Positions 44,019 to 54,445 of a stretch of 64,000 bases of DNA are shown in pieces. Origin of the DNA: Lepidostoma basale (lineage: Eukaryota; Arthropoda; Insecta; Trichoptera; Lepidostomatidae); NCBI GenBank assembly GCA_022606425.2, contig JAHDVF020000986.1:144001-208000 (forward strand), in the 5' to 3' direction. Positions within the stretch are counted from its first letter, which is position 1. Every line of letters begins with the position of its first letter. The translations under genes were made by a program, and so were the position numbers. Below the pieces are notes generated by a model, which had not been told where the DNA came from, made no database searches, and saw only the letters and a program-made list of their open reading frames with translations.

Positions 44019-44057
44019 ACACCTGAAGATGGAGGAATTCTCCGAAACATGTCGTGT
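44019..44057 (+). ncRNA. Hammerhead-ribozyme-like motif (family C), complete core
   Basis: ACAC (44019-44022), CUGAAGA (44023-44029), one U, stem II GGAGG/UCUCC with AAU loop, GAAA, C-AU-G, UC with GUC at 44051-44053, then GUGU (44054-44057). Stem I pairs ACAC with GUGU and could extend through AAUAUU words after a U-rich internal loop. All invariant core bases are present. Confidence 0.65.
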
Positions 44058-44085
44058 TTTTTAATATTTTGTGGATAAAACAACA

Positions 44086-46500
44086 AAATAGAATGCTTCT
44101 ATGGAATTCCACAGTGTTAATGCCTTAGCGGTCAATATAAAATCTCTGTTAACGCAATCGAATCTGTCAGCGCAATGAAGAAACCACAAAAATAATTTTT
44201 CATTTTATGTAACAAGATATTGATATATAAAAATAAAATGATACGCAAGAATCAAGAAAAACGAATGCAATATAAGTCATTTAATTTTTGATAAACTTAA
44301 GGCTTTAACACTGTGAAATTACATAATGACGAATTTTACACAAACGAGCATTTTACGAAAAGTTTTTGTTCTACGTGCAAGTAATTAAATTCCCTTCATT
44401 AACTGACATTCAATTGGATTAGTTCTAAACCTCATCATTCGTTCCGGAGCCAGGGCATACCTGCCGCGTGCTTTGGATCTGTTAACTTCGAGAAGGGATA
44501 AACACTATGTAAGGAACGTACTTGTACATGGTTAGCAGCACAGTGGCTGAAGTTATGTACCAATATTCCCGTACACCAATATCGATACAAGGAGGGGGTG
44601 GGCGCTTCATAAATGTATCACCCCGCATACAAGGGATGTCTGTGCCAAATTCGATCAGTTGCAATATGTTACCATCTTCGCTAGAGATCTGATAAAGGAT
44701 ACTTTGTTTCGTGTGCTGGTTATGGTGCGATATTTGAAAGAATCACATAAGCATTACATTTATTAATATAACGGTACGATCTGAAGGGAAATTTGAGGCA
44801 CTTGATGGGCAAAAAATACAAGCGTATTATTAAGGACCAAAAAAGTTTATGTTATCGTAATACATTTTCTAATATTAAGAATTTTGCTTTTTGTTGAAAA
44901 GAGTAGTTTTTTAGATTTTAATATTTTAAGTTTTTACCTTAAAAATATGGCGTTATCATTTTGAGCTTCACAATATTGTTCACAAATAGTTAAATAACAC
45001 CAAATTATAAAATAAACAATCAAATGGCATTAAATTAAAATGGCTTCAATTATTTTGAATAAGTAAATAATATCTGATGATGTAAGGTTCGATAAGAATA
45101 TGTGTATTTTGAAACTAGATTCATAAATAGTAAAAAAATGAATTACCACAAATAAAATTTTAAAAACTCTTGTTATGAATATTTAAATATTCATAACAAT
45201 TTAGATTACATAAATAATAATATCAGATTTTCAAGAAAGTCCATTTTTTCGTTCCTTCTTTGCGCCCTTGAGATGAGTAATTCATAAAAATGGCGCTTTA
45301 TAAATTATCCAATTTATTATTATTATATACGAGTATTATATATTATATCGGTTCGTTATGCAATTTACAGTTTTTTAAAATTGGTTTCGTTGCGCTTTTT
45401 GAAAATAGTTAATAACTAATAATTTTTAATAACTAATAAAGTATAAGAGATTCAGTACATTCCAATGAAAAATGTTTTCTGAATTCATCGGACGGAACAC
45501 GGTACATTTATAAATATTTGTAGCAATTTAACCCAAGCAACGCACGTTTCCGCCAATCAACTGCTCCCAATGGCCTGTCACAGACGAGGAAATGCACTTA
45601 TCACATTTTCACCGTAAAACGGCTCTTAAAACTATTCCACGCTACGGCCGACCTTTCAGCGCGCCGGATAACGACGCATTATAAATAGCGCCGCGACGCC
45701 GACGCCTCGCGGAGGAAATGGGCGATGGAAGGTGACGCCGAAGAGAATGTCTCGCGGTGTCTGTCACGGCGTCCCGTTGTTTTGGACAGATGTTTTGGAC
45801 GACCATTATGTTAACATGACAGCCGGACAGATATTTCGAGACAAGCGATTCGGACGAACAAAAGATGCAAAAAACACAACTTCTCGGGTGTCGCATTTCT
45901 GGCTGCTGCACGAATTGTGTAAGATTGCTATACATTTCGTAACCTGCCCTGAGAATTGACAGAATCCTAAAAATTTCATTCCGTCGTCGACAAATTAAAT
46001 ATAGCATTTGATGACATTCTTTTTAGGTTTTCACAATAAAGTGTTGTATTTTTAATTCGCCGAATTTTTTCACGTATGATATTATTTCGTTTAAGAATGA
46101 ACAAAAAAAAAACTTTTATTATTTTCACATTTTTTTATTATATTTAAAAAATGAGGACTTATTGTATACTTGCCAACTTGTTTCAGGTATATCGTTTGAA
46201 ATGTATGTATGAAAAATTATAGCATAAATATAGGGGAAATAAAGCTTTGATATCTATAAATTTTTAATTTATACGAAAAAGTTCAATAAATATGATACTG
46301 CTGCATTAATTTCTTAGTTAATTATTTCTAGGTTTAAAAAAATTCCACTATGTCCATGTGAATTTGTGTCATTCTAAAAATTACAAATTATATTTTTATA
46401 TGTTTAAAGTTATTTATTTGTGCAATCTGTTATTTTTTTTATTGCGTATATGGTTATTCATAGAATAAGTTGTATTTTTTAATAAACACATAAATAACTG
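44086..46500. other. Intergenic DNA with a unique less AT-rich island
   Basis: Family H end words (ttccacagtgttaatgcctt near 44112, ttaaggctttaacactgtg near 44297) mark decayed scraps. 44380-44700 and especially 45480-45990 are less AT-rich and unique; the latter includes ataaatagcgccgcgacgcc. No convincing ORF. Confidence 0.35.
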
Positions 46501-46600
46501 TTATACCACAGGTCGTTCGAACCCAAGTACTGCATACAATTTGTTTTTAGCTATCATCGTATTGATTCTCGTGACATGTGATATAGACATGCATATAAAT
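46500..46600 (-). repeat. SINE S2 tail remnant
   Basis: tcgtattgattctcgtgaca then tgtgata is the complement of the S2 tail (ATCACATGTCACGAGAATCA). cgttcgaacccaagt at 46513 may be the decayed B box. Confidence 0.45.
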
Positions 46601-46702
46601 AATATTAATTTGATAAAGAGTTTAACTATACATCATTATTCAAGAAACTATATACTGCAAAAGCAAATAAAAGTTCATTCACATAGTGATGAAAAGAGCA
46701 TA

Positions 46703-47250
46703 ACTAACTAACTAACTAACCATCACGCCGTCTCCTCCAAGGGGTAGGCAGAAAGAATGGACTGCCACACTTTTCTTTCCTGACATATTTCTCTCGTTTC
46801 CTCAACATTCATACATCGTGTCATGCACGCGTGTCGATTTCTTTGACTCCTCACATGGCCGACATTCAATGTTTGATTTATTTGATCGTGCCACGTTTTC
46901 CTCGGTCTTCCTCTATTTCTGGTTCCATTTACATCATTAACATATATATTTTTTGCCATTCTTTCTTCATCATTCTTTCCATATGCCCAAACCATCTTAA
47001 TGATCCTTTCATTATTTTGTTCATGACACCATCATTCGCACCGCATTCACTTCTTATATTTTCATTCGACACTCTATCGTACACAGAGTATCTACACATT
47101 TGTCTAAGAGATCTCATCTCGACTGTATTTATTCTTCTTTCGTCCTTCATTTGCCAGTTCCATGCTTCGCTTCCATACATAAGGGTCGGTAGAAGAACAC
47201 CATTGTGCATTAACTGATATAATACTCCTTGTATAATCTTCATAAAATAT
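46703..47250 (-). mobile_element. RTE-like LINE 3' fragment, TTAG-tailed lineage, well preserved
   Basis: Minus-strand coding: LPTLMYGSEAWNWQMKDERR, INTVEMRSLRQMCRYSVYDR, VSNENIRSECGANDGVMNKI, MKGSLRWFGHMERMMK. After a frameshift it continues IYVNDVNGTRNRGRPRKTWH, DQINQTLNVGHVRSQRNRHA and CMTRCMNVEETREICQERKV, then WQSILSAYPLEETA. The 3' end is GGCGTGATGGTTAG(TTAG)n (complement of 46706-46735). It is the best view of this lineage's C-terminal domain. Confidence 0.85.
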
Positions 47251-47279
47251 TTATTTAGTTTTGTTCCATGGACGTTTTC

Positions 47280-47375
47280 TGATCCATGAGAAGTAGACGT
47301 TAGACCAGAAGATGGCAGCGAGGTGCCAAAACCGGCCGGAATAAGCAGAAAAAGTGGAATAAAACTAAATATAAA
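47280..47375 (+). repeat. Family F element, single-base changes in core
   Basis: At 47306-47337: CAGAAGA (U4 to A), U, stem II GGCA/UGCC, AAAA, C-CG-G, CC. This copy shows the ancestral CUGAAGA-U-GGCA layout of family F most clearly. It ends aaaagtggaataaaac. Confidence 0.5.
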
Positions 47376-47554
47376 TATGAAAATTATCATATTTCAAAAT
47401 TAATACCATAATGTGTGATCCTTTATTCAATAACTTTCCATATATTAATATTTTTTACTAAACTTCTAATATTAAATGAGTTAGTTTTTCAAATAAATTG
47501 ATAACATTTCAAATATACCTTACACATAAGGTTAGATGTCAATTTGACAAACGT

Positions 47555-47785
47555 TACATATTTATTGTTTCTTGAACAATTATGTAAAACTTCATATTAA
47601 ATAATTAATACGAATGAAAACGTCTATTGAATATATTTTCTGTGAAAGACATCTTTCGTCTGTCTAACACATTTGATTATTAAGACTTTTGATAAGGCCT
47701 TAGACAGGCGAAATAATTCATTTACATAAAATATAATAAAACTTCTGAAAACAGATGTTTGAATTCGTATCTATTGAAGTTACCA
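47555..47785. mobile_element. Family B element, degenerate
   Basis: The left arm begins atttattgtttcttgaacaa and runs to gaatgaaaacgtc. The right arm has ataaggccttagacaggcga, aataa and aaaatataataaaacttctg. The core is decayed. Confidence 0.6.
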
Positions 47786-47789
47786 ACCA

Positions 47790-47915
47790 TCACATTATAT
47801 ATATGATAGAAATATTGGCCGCTTCACTGATATTTTCTGACATACCTATCTCAGTTCTTTAACATTTATACGTCGTGTTTTGCACGCTCGTCGATTCCCC
47901 GACTCCTCACGTATT
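47790..47915 (-). mobile_element. RTE-like LINE scrap, TTAG lineage
   Basis: Contains ttctgacatacctatctcag, acatttatacgtcgtgtttt and gcacgctcgtcgattccccg, the complement of the CMTRCMNVEE-coding block. Confidence 0.5.
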
Positions 47916-48580
47916 AATTATTTAATATGGATGAACGTGTTTGCATTTAAGTAAAGGCAAGGGAGATGGTTTCCCTTAATCGTTCGAGGTAATTTTAATG
48001 TACATAAATGTATGAACAAAGTAAATTACCATGTTTTAATCCGCGTCTCATCAAATATCCAATCAAATCGCAAATATGTAGGTAAGTATAATTTCGGACT
48101 CCCTACCTGTTCTGTTTACCTTAACCCTAGGGGGACTTAGGATTCCCTCCCTTCCTGGACCCAGAGAGTCCCCATCTGCTTGGAATGCATCCGAAGTGTC
48201 GTGGGTTTAACCTCCCCGGCGAGGTGGGTTATGGGATTAGGTGGTCAATATATTGCGCCTGAATATATAATTTGTGTCTGCTTTGTTTGTCAGGAAACAC
48301 GTGTTTACAGACAATGGCAGGCACTCTGAGTATTTAGGAACTTTGAGTTGGGTGATGAAGTTAATTAAACTATTAATTTTGTAGTTTGGCTGCTCGAATT
48401 CGAGAGAAAATGTTAAGGCTTTTTGTGAAATAATGGAGTTCAACGGTTCACGAATTTTTCATTATATAACCAAGCTTTAATTTTGTTTCACTTGGTGAAT
48501 AAAGAAACACGTAGACATTTCATATGCGTAAGTATTATAGAATAAATAAATTAATAAATTATATTCTTAGGGTTAACGGT
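47916..48580. other. Intergenic DNA
   Basis: 48095-48240 is GC-richer and unique. No gene. Confidence 0.3.
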
Positions 48581-48584
48581 ACGG

Positions 48585-48905
48585 CTATACTAAAATCAAA
48601 ATCATCGATCGCTGACAAGACACTGAGAGATCGCGTGAGGAACATTCGAATAAGAGAGATATGTGGGGTTGAGGATATTTTAATATGGAGCAGACAGCAA
48701 AGAAAGGACTGGTACGATCATGTTCAAATAATGGACATCACCAGATTACCCTAATTGCACTACAAAATCAGCCTTATGGGACTCGTCCTCGTGGAAGACC
48801 TCCTAAAAGATGGAAGGATAGCTGGAAGTCTACCTCACAGGAAGAGCAACACTCTGGAGAACAGACCACATAGGTTCACAACAAGAAAGAATAAAAAGAA
48901 GAGCT
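48585..48905 (+). mobile_element. RTE-like LINE 3' end, GAA-tailed lineage 2
   Basis: Reads TLRDRVRNIRIREICGVEDI, LIWSRQQRKDWYDHVQIMDI, TRLP. After a frameshift it continues YGTRPRGRPPKRWKDSWKST, SQEEQHSGEQTT, and ends aagaaagaataaaaagaaga. Same lineage as 25314 and 35118. Confidence 0.75.
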
Positions 48906-49859
48906 TTTCGCTAAAATAAACGAGAAAATTGCGATTAAAAGGGTATAATTGACAAATTATTTGTTGTAAAAACGATTAAGTTATTTAAAAAAAAATTAAT
49001 TACTATAAGAAAATATCTTGCGGACACATTTAACAATATAATATAGTGAAAATAAATAAAAAATGCAGAGTTCAGATTCAATATTATTAGATTTTGTGAA
49101 TATTTGTTGATAATTTACTTTACACTTTTTTTTTCAAATTTGTATGCCTGATATCTGGAGTAACTCGTTCTTGAGTTTTTTTTTAAATACAATCATTATA
49201 AACATTACAAGAAAATAAAGAACAGCAAAAAAGAAGTTGTATTTCTATTAAATATATTGTGTTATCGCGTTATTTTTGATAAGAATCGTAGTATTGTTAT
49301 GTTAATGCATATAAAGTTTATTATTTAAATGTATTTACCTAACAGCATTCGTCGTCGTTTCTGGAAAATTCCCTGGAGGAGAAGCAAACAGGGCGACTGG
49401 CGATCCGGAACAACAGCATTTCTAGAAACAAAATAATAATCTAGTTAGTTTTGAATGTATGTATTATGTACACGTACAATAAATACACGCGTAAAATTAT
49501 ATAAAATTAAGGAAGAGTTTCACATAGAAGAAACAATAAAACAATTGGAAATCCTTTCCTCGTTGTTACGCCTCATTTGCAATACATAGTTCTTTTGTAA
49601 TTCTACATTTGAAATCTGTATATTGAATAATTTTATTTGTTTGTATAAAAATACAGTGATACAAGTTAGATTGAAATATTTTTTTAAATATAAATCAAAT
49701 TTGTTTTTAAGGTTAAAAGTGGTATTATATTATAAACACGCATTTAAAACTATTCTTATCCTTTTGTGACATTATTCGATAATATTGTACAAGATGCAGT
49801 CCTATTGAATAAAAAGATTTCTTGAAAGAAGCATAAATATTGTTTATTGAAATTTTAAG
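48906..49859. other. AT-rich intergenic DNA
   Basis: No gene. A short less AT-rich patch (49340-49420) is unique. Confidence 0.3.
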
Positions 49860-50060
49860 CAGAAGATACTTTTGAAGAGACCACGTGGACCGCATGGAGA
49901 ATACAAGATTGTAAAAAAAAAAAAAATGACAACCCAAGAAGCAAGAGATAACCAGGGAAGGCCGCCAAAGAGAAGGAAAAAGATGGCTAGACATCATCAT
50001 CTAAGGACAGCTCACCGTCATAAACAGGTCATACGATTTAAACTAAGAGGAAGAAGATGA
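49860..50060 (+). mobile_element. Possible LINE lineage 2 scrap
   Basis: ggaaggccgccaaagagaag encodes GRPPKRR and the block ends gaagaagatgaagaag. Both are typical of lineage 2 ends, but little else aligns. Confidence 0.35.
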
Positions 50061-50099
50061 AGAAGAAATTTCTCGATAGGAGTTCATTGTTAACTACGA

Positions 50100-50190
50100 A
50101 AATAATATGTATAATTCTTAAACAGTTTTATTTCAATTGCTCTTTGGTGTCAACCGGTATCGGCACCTTGCTAGATCAGATGATGCTTTT
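50100..50190 (-). repeat. Family F arm, decayed
   Basis: The minus strand reads CUGAUCUAGCAAGGUGCCGA, UACCGGUU at 50150-50177. Stem and GAAA are both altered. Confidence 0.4.
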
Positions 50191-50924
50191 TCTTTCCAAT
50201 TTATATATTTCTTCAAAATTGACTTGTATTTTTAATACGGTTTTAAAAGGGTTAACGGCAGAAGATGAAAACGGAAATGTTCCCCGACAAATTTTTTTGA
50301 TGTCTGAGCATTTGAATCACCTCCAACCGCGGAGAATTTCGGTCGAGAGCGAATTTTTCACACTCCTCGCATCTCCCGAAGAAAGACTTCAAAGCAAATT
50401 ACGCCGAGTCGCAATTACAATTTATGGCGCCCCCGATTGTTCCCCTTTTACAGTTTTTAAGGAAAGTTCCTTTAATTAAATTAGTCTTGGGTTCAAATTA
50501 GCGTCCGTTTACTCTATTGATGAATGCAAATTCCCTGAAACAAAAATGTAAAAAGAGAAATGCAAATTTGTGAATGTTAATTAAAAATAGAATGCTTAAA
50601 CCAACATCTTAGTTGTAAGTAAACCGAAATCATTAATAATGTTGTTTTCTACAGATGTGTTTACAAAAAAAAACGAGTGACACTCGTTCTTTCAAGGCGA
50701 TGTTCTCTTATGCATTTTTAAAATAACATTTTTAAGTCGATGGTGTACTATGAGCTATGGGTGATTTATTTCCTTAAAAATTCCATTGCCGAAAAAGTGT
50801 CTGAAAATCCTGACTAAGAAACATGAATTTATTTAACCTTTTCAATATTTTTTTATATTTATAATTATTTATATGAATCACTCTTTACATTATTACATTG
50901 CAAGACAAATCGATGTAAAGGGTA
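50191..50924. other. Intergenic DNA
   Basis: 50230-50480 is less AT-rich and open on the plus strand, but without motifs. Nothing else seen. Confidence 0.3.
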
Positions 50925-51090
50925 AAGCTGTCGTATTGATTCTCTTGACATGATGGCAATCTATCGCCATTATATTGTCGCGTGAATTCTACACCAGACC
51001 AATGAAGGGGTGACAATAACACTGTTATCCCCGGGAATCAAACCCAGGACCTTTGGTTTAGCAGTCGTAACCCTTGCCATTCGACCACAA
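50925..51090 (-). mobile_element. tRNA-derived SINE (family S2), most complete head
   Basis: The reverse complement starts GATCTTTGTGGTCGAATGGC (A-box-like TGGTCGAATGG), includes CTGGGTTTGATTCCCGGGGA (B box), then GGTCTGGTGTAGAATTC, and ends GAGAATCAATACGACAG. Head and box spacing fit a tRNA ancestor. Confidence 0.7.
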
Positions 51091-51103
51091 AGATCATATA
51101 AAC

Positions 51104-51303
51104 CTAATAAGTGAATTTATTATTTCTTGAACAATGATGTAAAACTCAATATTAAATAATGAATACGAATGAAAACATCAGTTTTCTAGAAGTTTTATTA
51201 TATTTCATGGGAATGACATGTTTCGCCCTTCTAAGGCATTATCAATTTGATAATGCCTTAGAAAGGCGAAGCATATCATTCCCATAAAATCTAATAAATG
51301 AAT
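51104..51303. mobile_element. Family B element with 13-bp target-site duplication
   Basis: CTAATAAGTGAAT (51104-51116) and CTAATAAATGAAT (51291-51303) flank the element with one mismatch. The left arm is full (TTTATTATTTCTTGAACAAT onward). The right arm stops after CATTCCCATAAAAT. Central palindrome: ggcattatcaatttgataat gcc. Confidence 0.7.
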
Positions 51304-52029
51304 GTTGACAATTCCTTCGTGACTAATTGATATGAATTGGTAAACTGTTAAACTACGGAGGAAAAAAAACTACGTTTTAATTCAGATCATTTCATGAGAA
51401 AATGTAATAATATTGTAGTGTACCATTCAGTTTTCGATAGTATTATGATTATGTTTTAAGCGTTCATTCAGATGCCTTGGTGATAATAAAAGTCACTGTA
51501 AAAATGACATAAAAAACGAGTTGGTAAATCTTACACCGGAACGAGAAACACATTAAAACTTTTGTTTTATTAGCATTATGGCATCATAAACACAATATTA
51601 TTACAAAATTTTCCCCGGTCTCTTAATAAAACGTTCCAAATTCCGAATTTAAAAGCAAAAGCTAATTTAAAACGTCTGTAGAATCACAAACGTGTATTGT
51701 TTTATTCGGAAAGTTGTGCGATACGCCAATCAGAAGCAGATGGTCGTAGATGAAATTTATCGCTCGTTTTTACAGATCAACTACCACTCAACCCAGGACC
51801 GAATTCTTTTTCCACTTGGGCCAATGCATATCGAAAGAATTCCGACTCACTCCACGTTGGTATGGTTTTAAGATTGAATCTAATATTTTCTTATAAAGTG
51901 GGATTTCATAATATGTATTTTTTTTTAAATAAAACTGTGTAGATTAACCCAATATATGTGGATGTTTTTAATTATGAGTAATAATCATGTATAATAGTTT
52001 TTATTTATGCAATTATCGTCAATTCATTA
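51304..52029. other. AT-rich intergenic DNA
   Basis: A modest unique patch lies at 51690-51870. No gene. Confidence 0.3.
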
Positions 52030-52100
52030 AAATTTAAAATTACGATGCCAGCGAACCTGGCGAAACCGGTCGCTGTTTAAATAAAGACAAAAGTGGAATT
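52030..52100 (+). repeat. Family F core with perfect stem II
   Basis: At 52039-52071: AUUACGA in place of CUGANGA, U, GCCAG/CUGGC with CGAAC loop, GAAA, C-CG-G, UC. The 3' half and stem II are intact and the 5' core is lost. Ends caaaagtggaattag. Confidence 0.5.
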
Positions 52101-52149
52101 AGTTAAAAAAACATCGTTTTATTTAATTATTATATGAAGATTATTATTA

Positions 52150-52560
52150 TGACTAACAAGCTAACTAACCATCACGCCGTCTCCCCAGAGGGGTAGGCAG
52201 AATGAATGGAACGCCACACTGTTCTGTCCTGACATGCTTCTCTCGATTCCTCTACATTCATACATCTTGTCATGCACGCACATCGATTTCGCCGACTCCT
52301 CGCGTGAACGACATTCAATATTTGATTGATTTGATCGTGCCACGTTTTCCTCGGCCTTCCTCTATGTCTAGCTTCGTTCACGCCGTTTATATATATTTTC
52401 TTTACCATTCTGTCTTCACTCATTCTTTCCATGTGTCCAAACCATCTTAGTGACCCTTTCCTTATTTTGTTCATAACACTTTCATTCGCACCACATTCAC
52501 TTCTTATACTTGCATTTGTCACTCTATCATATACAGATTTGCCACACATTCATCTTAGAG
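52150..52560 (-). mobile_element. RTE-like LINE 3' fragment, TTAG-tailed lineage, open frame
   Basis: The minus-strand frame 52549-52172 is open for 125 codons: MCGKSVYDRVTNASIRSECG, ANESVMNKIRKGSLRWFGHM, ERMSEDRMVKKIYINGVNEA, RHRGRPRKTWHDQINQILNV, then CMTRCMNVEESREACQDRTV and WRSIHSAYPSGETA. It ends GGCGTGATGGTTAGTTAG. A relatively young 5'-truncated copy. Confidence 0.8.
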
Positions 52561-52639
52561 ATCTCATTTATACTGCATTATTATTATGGAGAGATTTAAA
52601 GCTGCAAACTTGGTATTGGTGGTCTACTTTTTTAATTTG

Positions 52640-52960
52640 AACATTAAAAGCATTCAAGCCTCTCATAAGAAGTCAGTATTACGGTCAAAATTATAAGAAT
52701 CGCTTTGTTGGTTTTGACATTTGGAATACATGGATGAAGAAAGAATGGTTAAAAATGTATACTTTAACAATGTGAATGGAGTATAAAGTCGAGGGAAACC
52801 GAGCAATACATTGCGTGACAAATTTTAAAGATTGGCTGTGATAAAAGTGAAAGAATCGACATGCATGCATGAGTCGCAGTATAAATGTGGATGATGCGAG
52901 AGTTTGTCAGGATAAAATAGTATGGAGGTCCTATCTCTCAAACATTGTTTGTTAATAAAT
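52640..52960 (+). mobile_element. RTE-like LINE 3' fragment, TTAG lineage, decayed, inverted to its neighbour
   Basis: Words such as ggaatacatggatgaagaaa, gaatggttaaaaatgtatac, atgcatgcatgagtcgcagt and tatggaggtcctatctctca follow the order of the 16315-16810 copy. Many frameshifts. A further minus-strand scrap at 53075-53250 starts ctaactaaccaccata. Confidence 0.6.
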
Positions 52961-53984
52961 ATTTAATTATAAAGCAAATTTAGATTTAAGATCATTAAAA
53001 CGAAACGATATTTTGATGATAAATCTTATGATAGTAAATCCGAAGAATCTGGAATCTTCACTTTATTCAAAATTACTAACTAACCACCATATTCTTCCGA
53101 TTTCAGGGAAGACCGATACTTTTTATAAACATGATCCTCTATCTTAATAAATGGCTTTTGACTCCTTCACATTCATATGAAATTGCATACTTGTATGTCG
53201 AGTTTTCTAATATCCATCATCTCTAATACAAAAATTTGATAATTTTTTTTTCAGATAAGATTTAAACAGATTTCAATTCATAATGACTTTTAGAGTTTTG
53301 ACTCCAATTTTCCTGAATTAAGTTTTTGTGTTTAATATTGAAATGAAATATGATTTGATAATAAACTGTTAATATTTAATCACAATTTCCCTGTATTAAT
53401 AATATAAATAAAATTATTCATAATAGTAAAAAAATTCATTTTATTTTTAATATCTTAATAAAATCATGCCCAAACTTTAATGAAACCTTGCCAATGAATA
53501 AAAAAAACAGATGCCAAACGTGAATACGGATGCGTCAATTCGAATACTCCAGAAGTTGGAATAAGAAAGAAGAGATAAAATACACCCACACAAGAAAATA
53601 AAATGTATTTTGGAAAACTACTTATTTTAGGAAGGGATAATCGATATAGAAAAGTGGACGTTTAAATAAAAATAAACATAATAAATTCAAGTGTATTTTA
53701 GTAAACAACATTTTAGAATTAAACAAGAATAAACACAAAAATGCTTTCAAAGGACAGACACCAAAAAAGTGACAATCAATTTACTTATATTATTATAATT
53801 TTGATTGTTAATTTTAGAATTTATTTCCTATCAACTTAAATTATTTATATATATGCATATAAATAATATAAGTTAATCAATAATCAAAATTATAATAAAA
53901 ATATATTTTATGCTATAGATTCACATTAAAATATATATTTTTAAATATTGTATTATATTATATTTTCATAAAACTTTATAACAC
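52961..53984. other. AT-rich intergenic DNA
   Basis: Includes the LINE scrap near 53075-53250 and an inverted AT-rich pair around 53786-53895 (taattttgattgttaa / ttaatcaataatcaaaatta). No gene. Confidence 0.3.
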
Positions 53985-54125
53985 ACTTCAGATGCATGTT
54001 TCGTATAGTTTCTATCTTCTTCAGCGCAAATATTTGAACACTTATTAATAAATCTATTAAAAATGTGAAAATCTGTTCTCTGAAGAAGAATGAGAACCAT
54101 CTGAAACAAACATGAATATTTCGTG
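53985..54125. repeat. Decayed family D-type inverted pair
   Basis: Minus core 53991-54024: CUGAAGA, A, GAUAGAAACUAU, GAAAC, AUGCAUC. Plus: CUGAAGA, A, GAAUGAGAACCAUC, UGAAAC at 54083-54110. CUGAAGA and GAAAC survive on both sides, but GUC does not. Confidence 0.45.
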
Positions 54126-54194
54126 TTCTAAAGTTTTGGAGTTTGTTGCAGACGTTTCGGGTAATGAAACTATGAGTCGTGTATAATATATTCC

Positions 54195-54445
54195 CAAGAT
54201 CCCAAAAAATATTTGTTGTTTCTTGAACAATGTTGTAAATTTCCATATTAAATAAATAATATGAATGGAAAAGTCTGTCTTGTAGGAGTTTTATTATACT
54301 CGTAATATATTTTAGTTGGAATAACAAATGCATTTTATAATGCCTTAGGCAGAAAGGCGAAACGTGTCTTTCTATCTAAATTATAATAAAACTTCTAGAA
54401 GACGTTCTCATTCATATTAATTATCCCAAAAAAAACATATTTAAT
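54195..54445. mobile_element. Family B element
   Basis: The left arm is full (tgttgtttcttgaacaatgt). The right arm ends attaatt. The flanks atcccaaaaaa on the left and atcccaaaaaaaa on the right may be target-site duplications. The core gccttaggcagaaaggcgaa, acgtgtc is partly altered. Confidence 0.6.

Larger units (their letters stand above)
43915..44085. mobile_element. Family C palindromic element (two inverted 3' ends)
   Basis: Two inverted family C 3' ends joined at atataatattatat near 44004. Each has the hammerhead-like core followed by the GTGGAT end. The left arm continues through the full TTTAATCCAC...CAATTTCC end; the right arm stops at GTGGAT. No ORF. Confidence 0.65.

Noticed and set aside
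45642..46007. 121-codon minus-strand frame in a GC-richer island
   Set aside because: No motif, no signal peptide, and a competing plus-strand frame. Open frames are expected by chance in this composition.
50057..50479. 140-codon plus-strand frame
   Set aside because: Its start lies in LINE-like (GAA)n sequence and it crosses a decayed family F arm; no recognisable domain.
51000..51085. Possible tRNA gene on the minus strand
   Set aside because: Same reasoning: the sequence continues into the shared SINE S2 body seen at 31745-31915.
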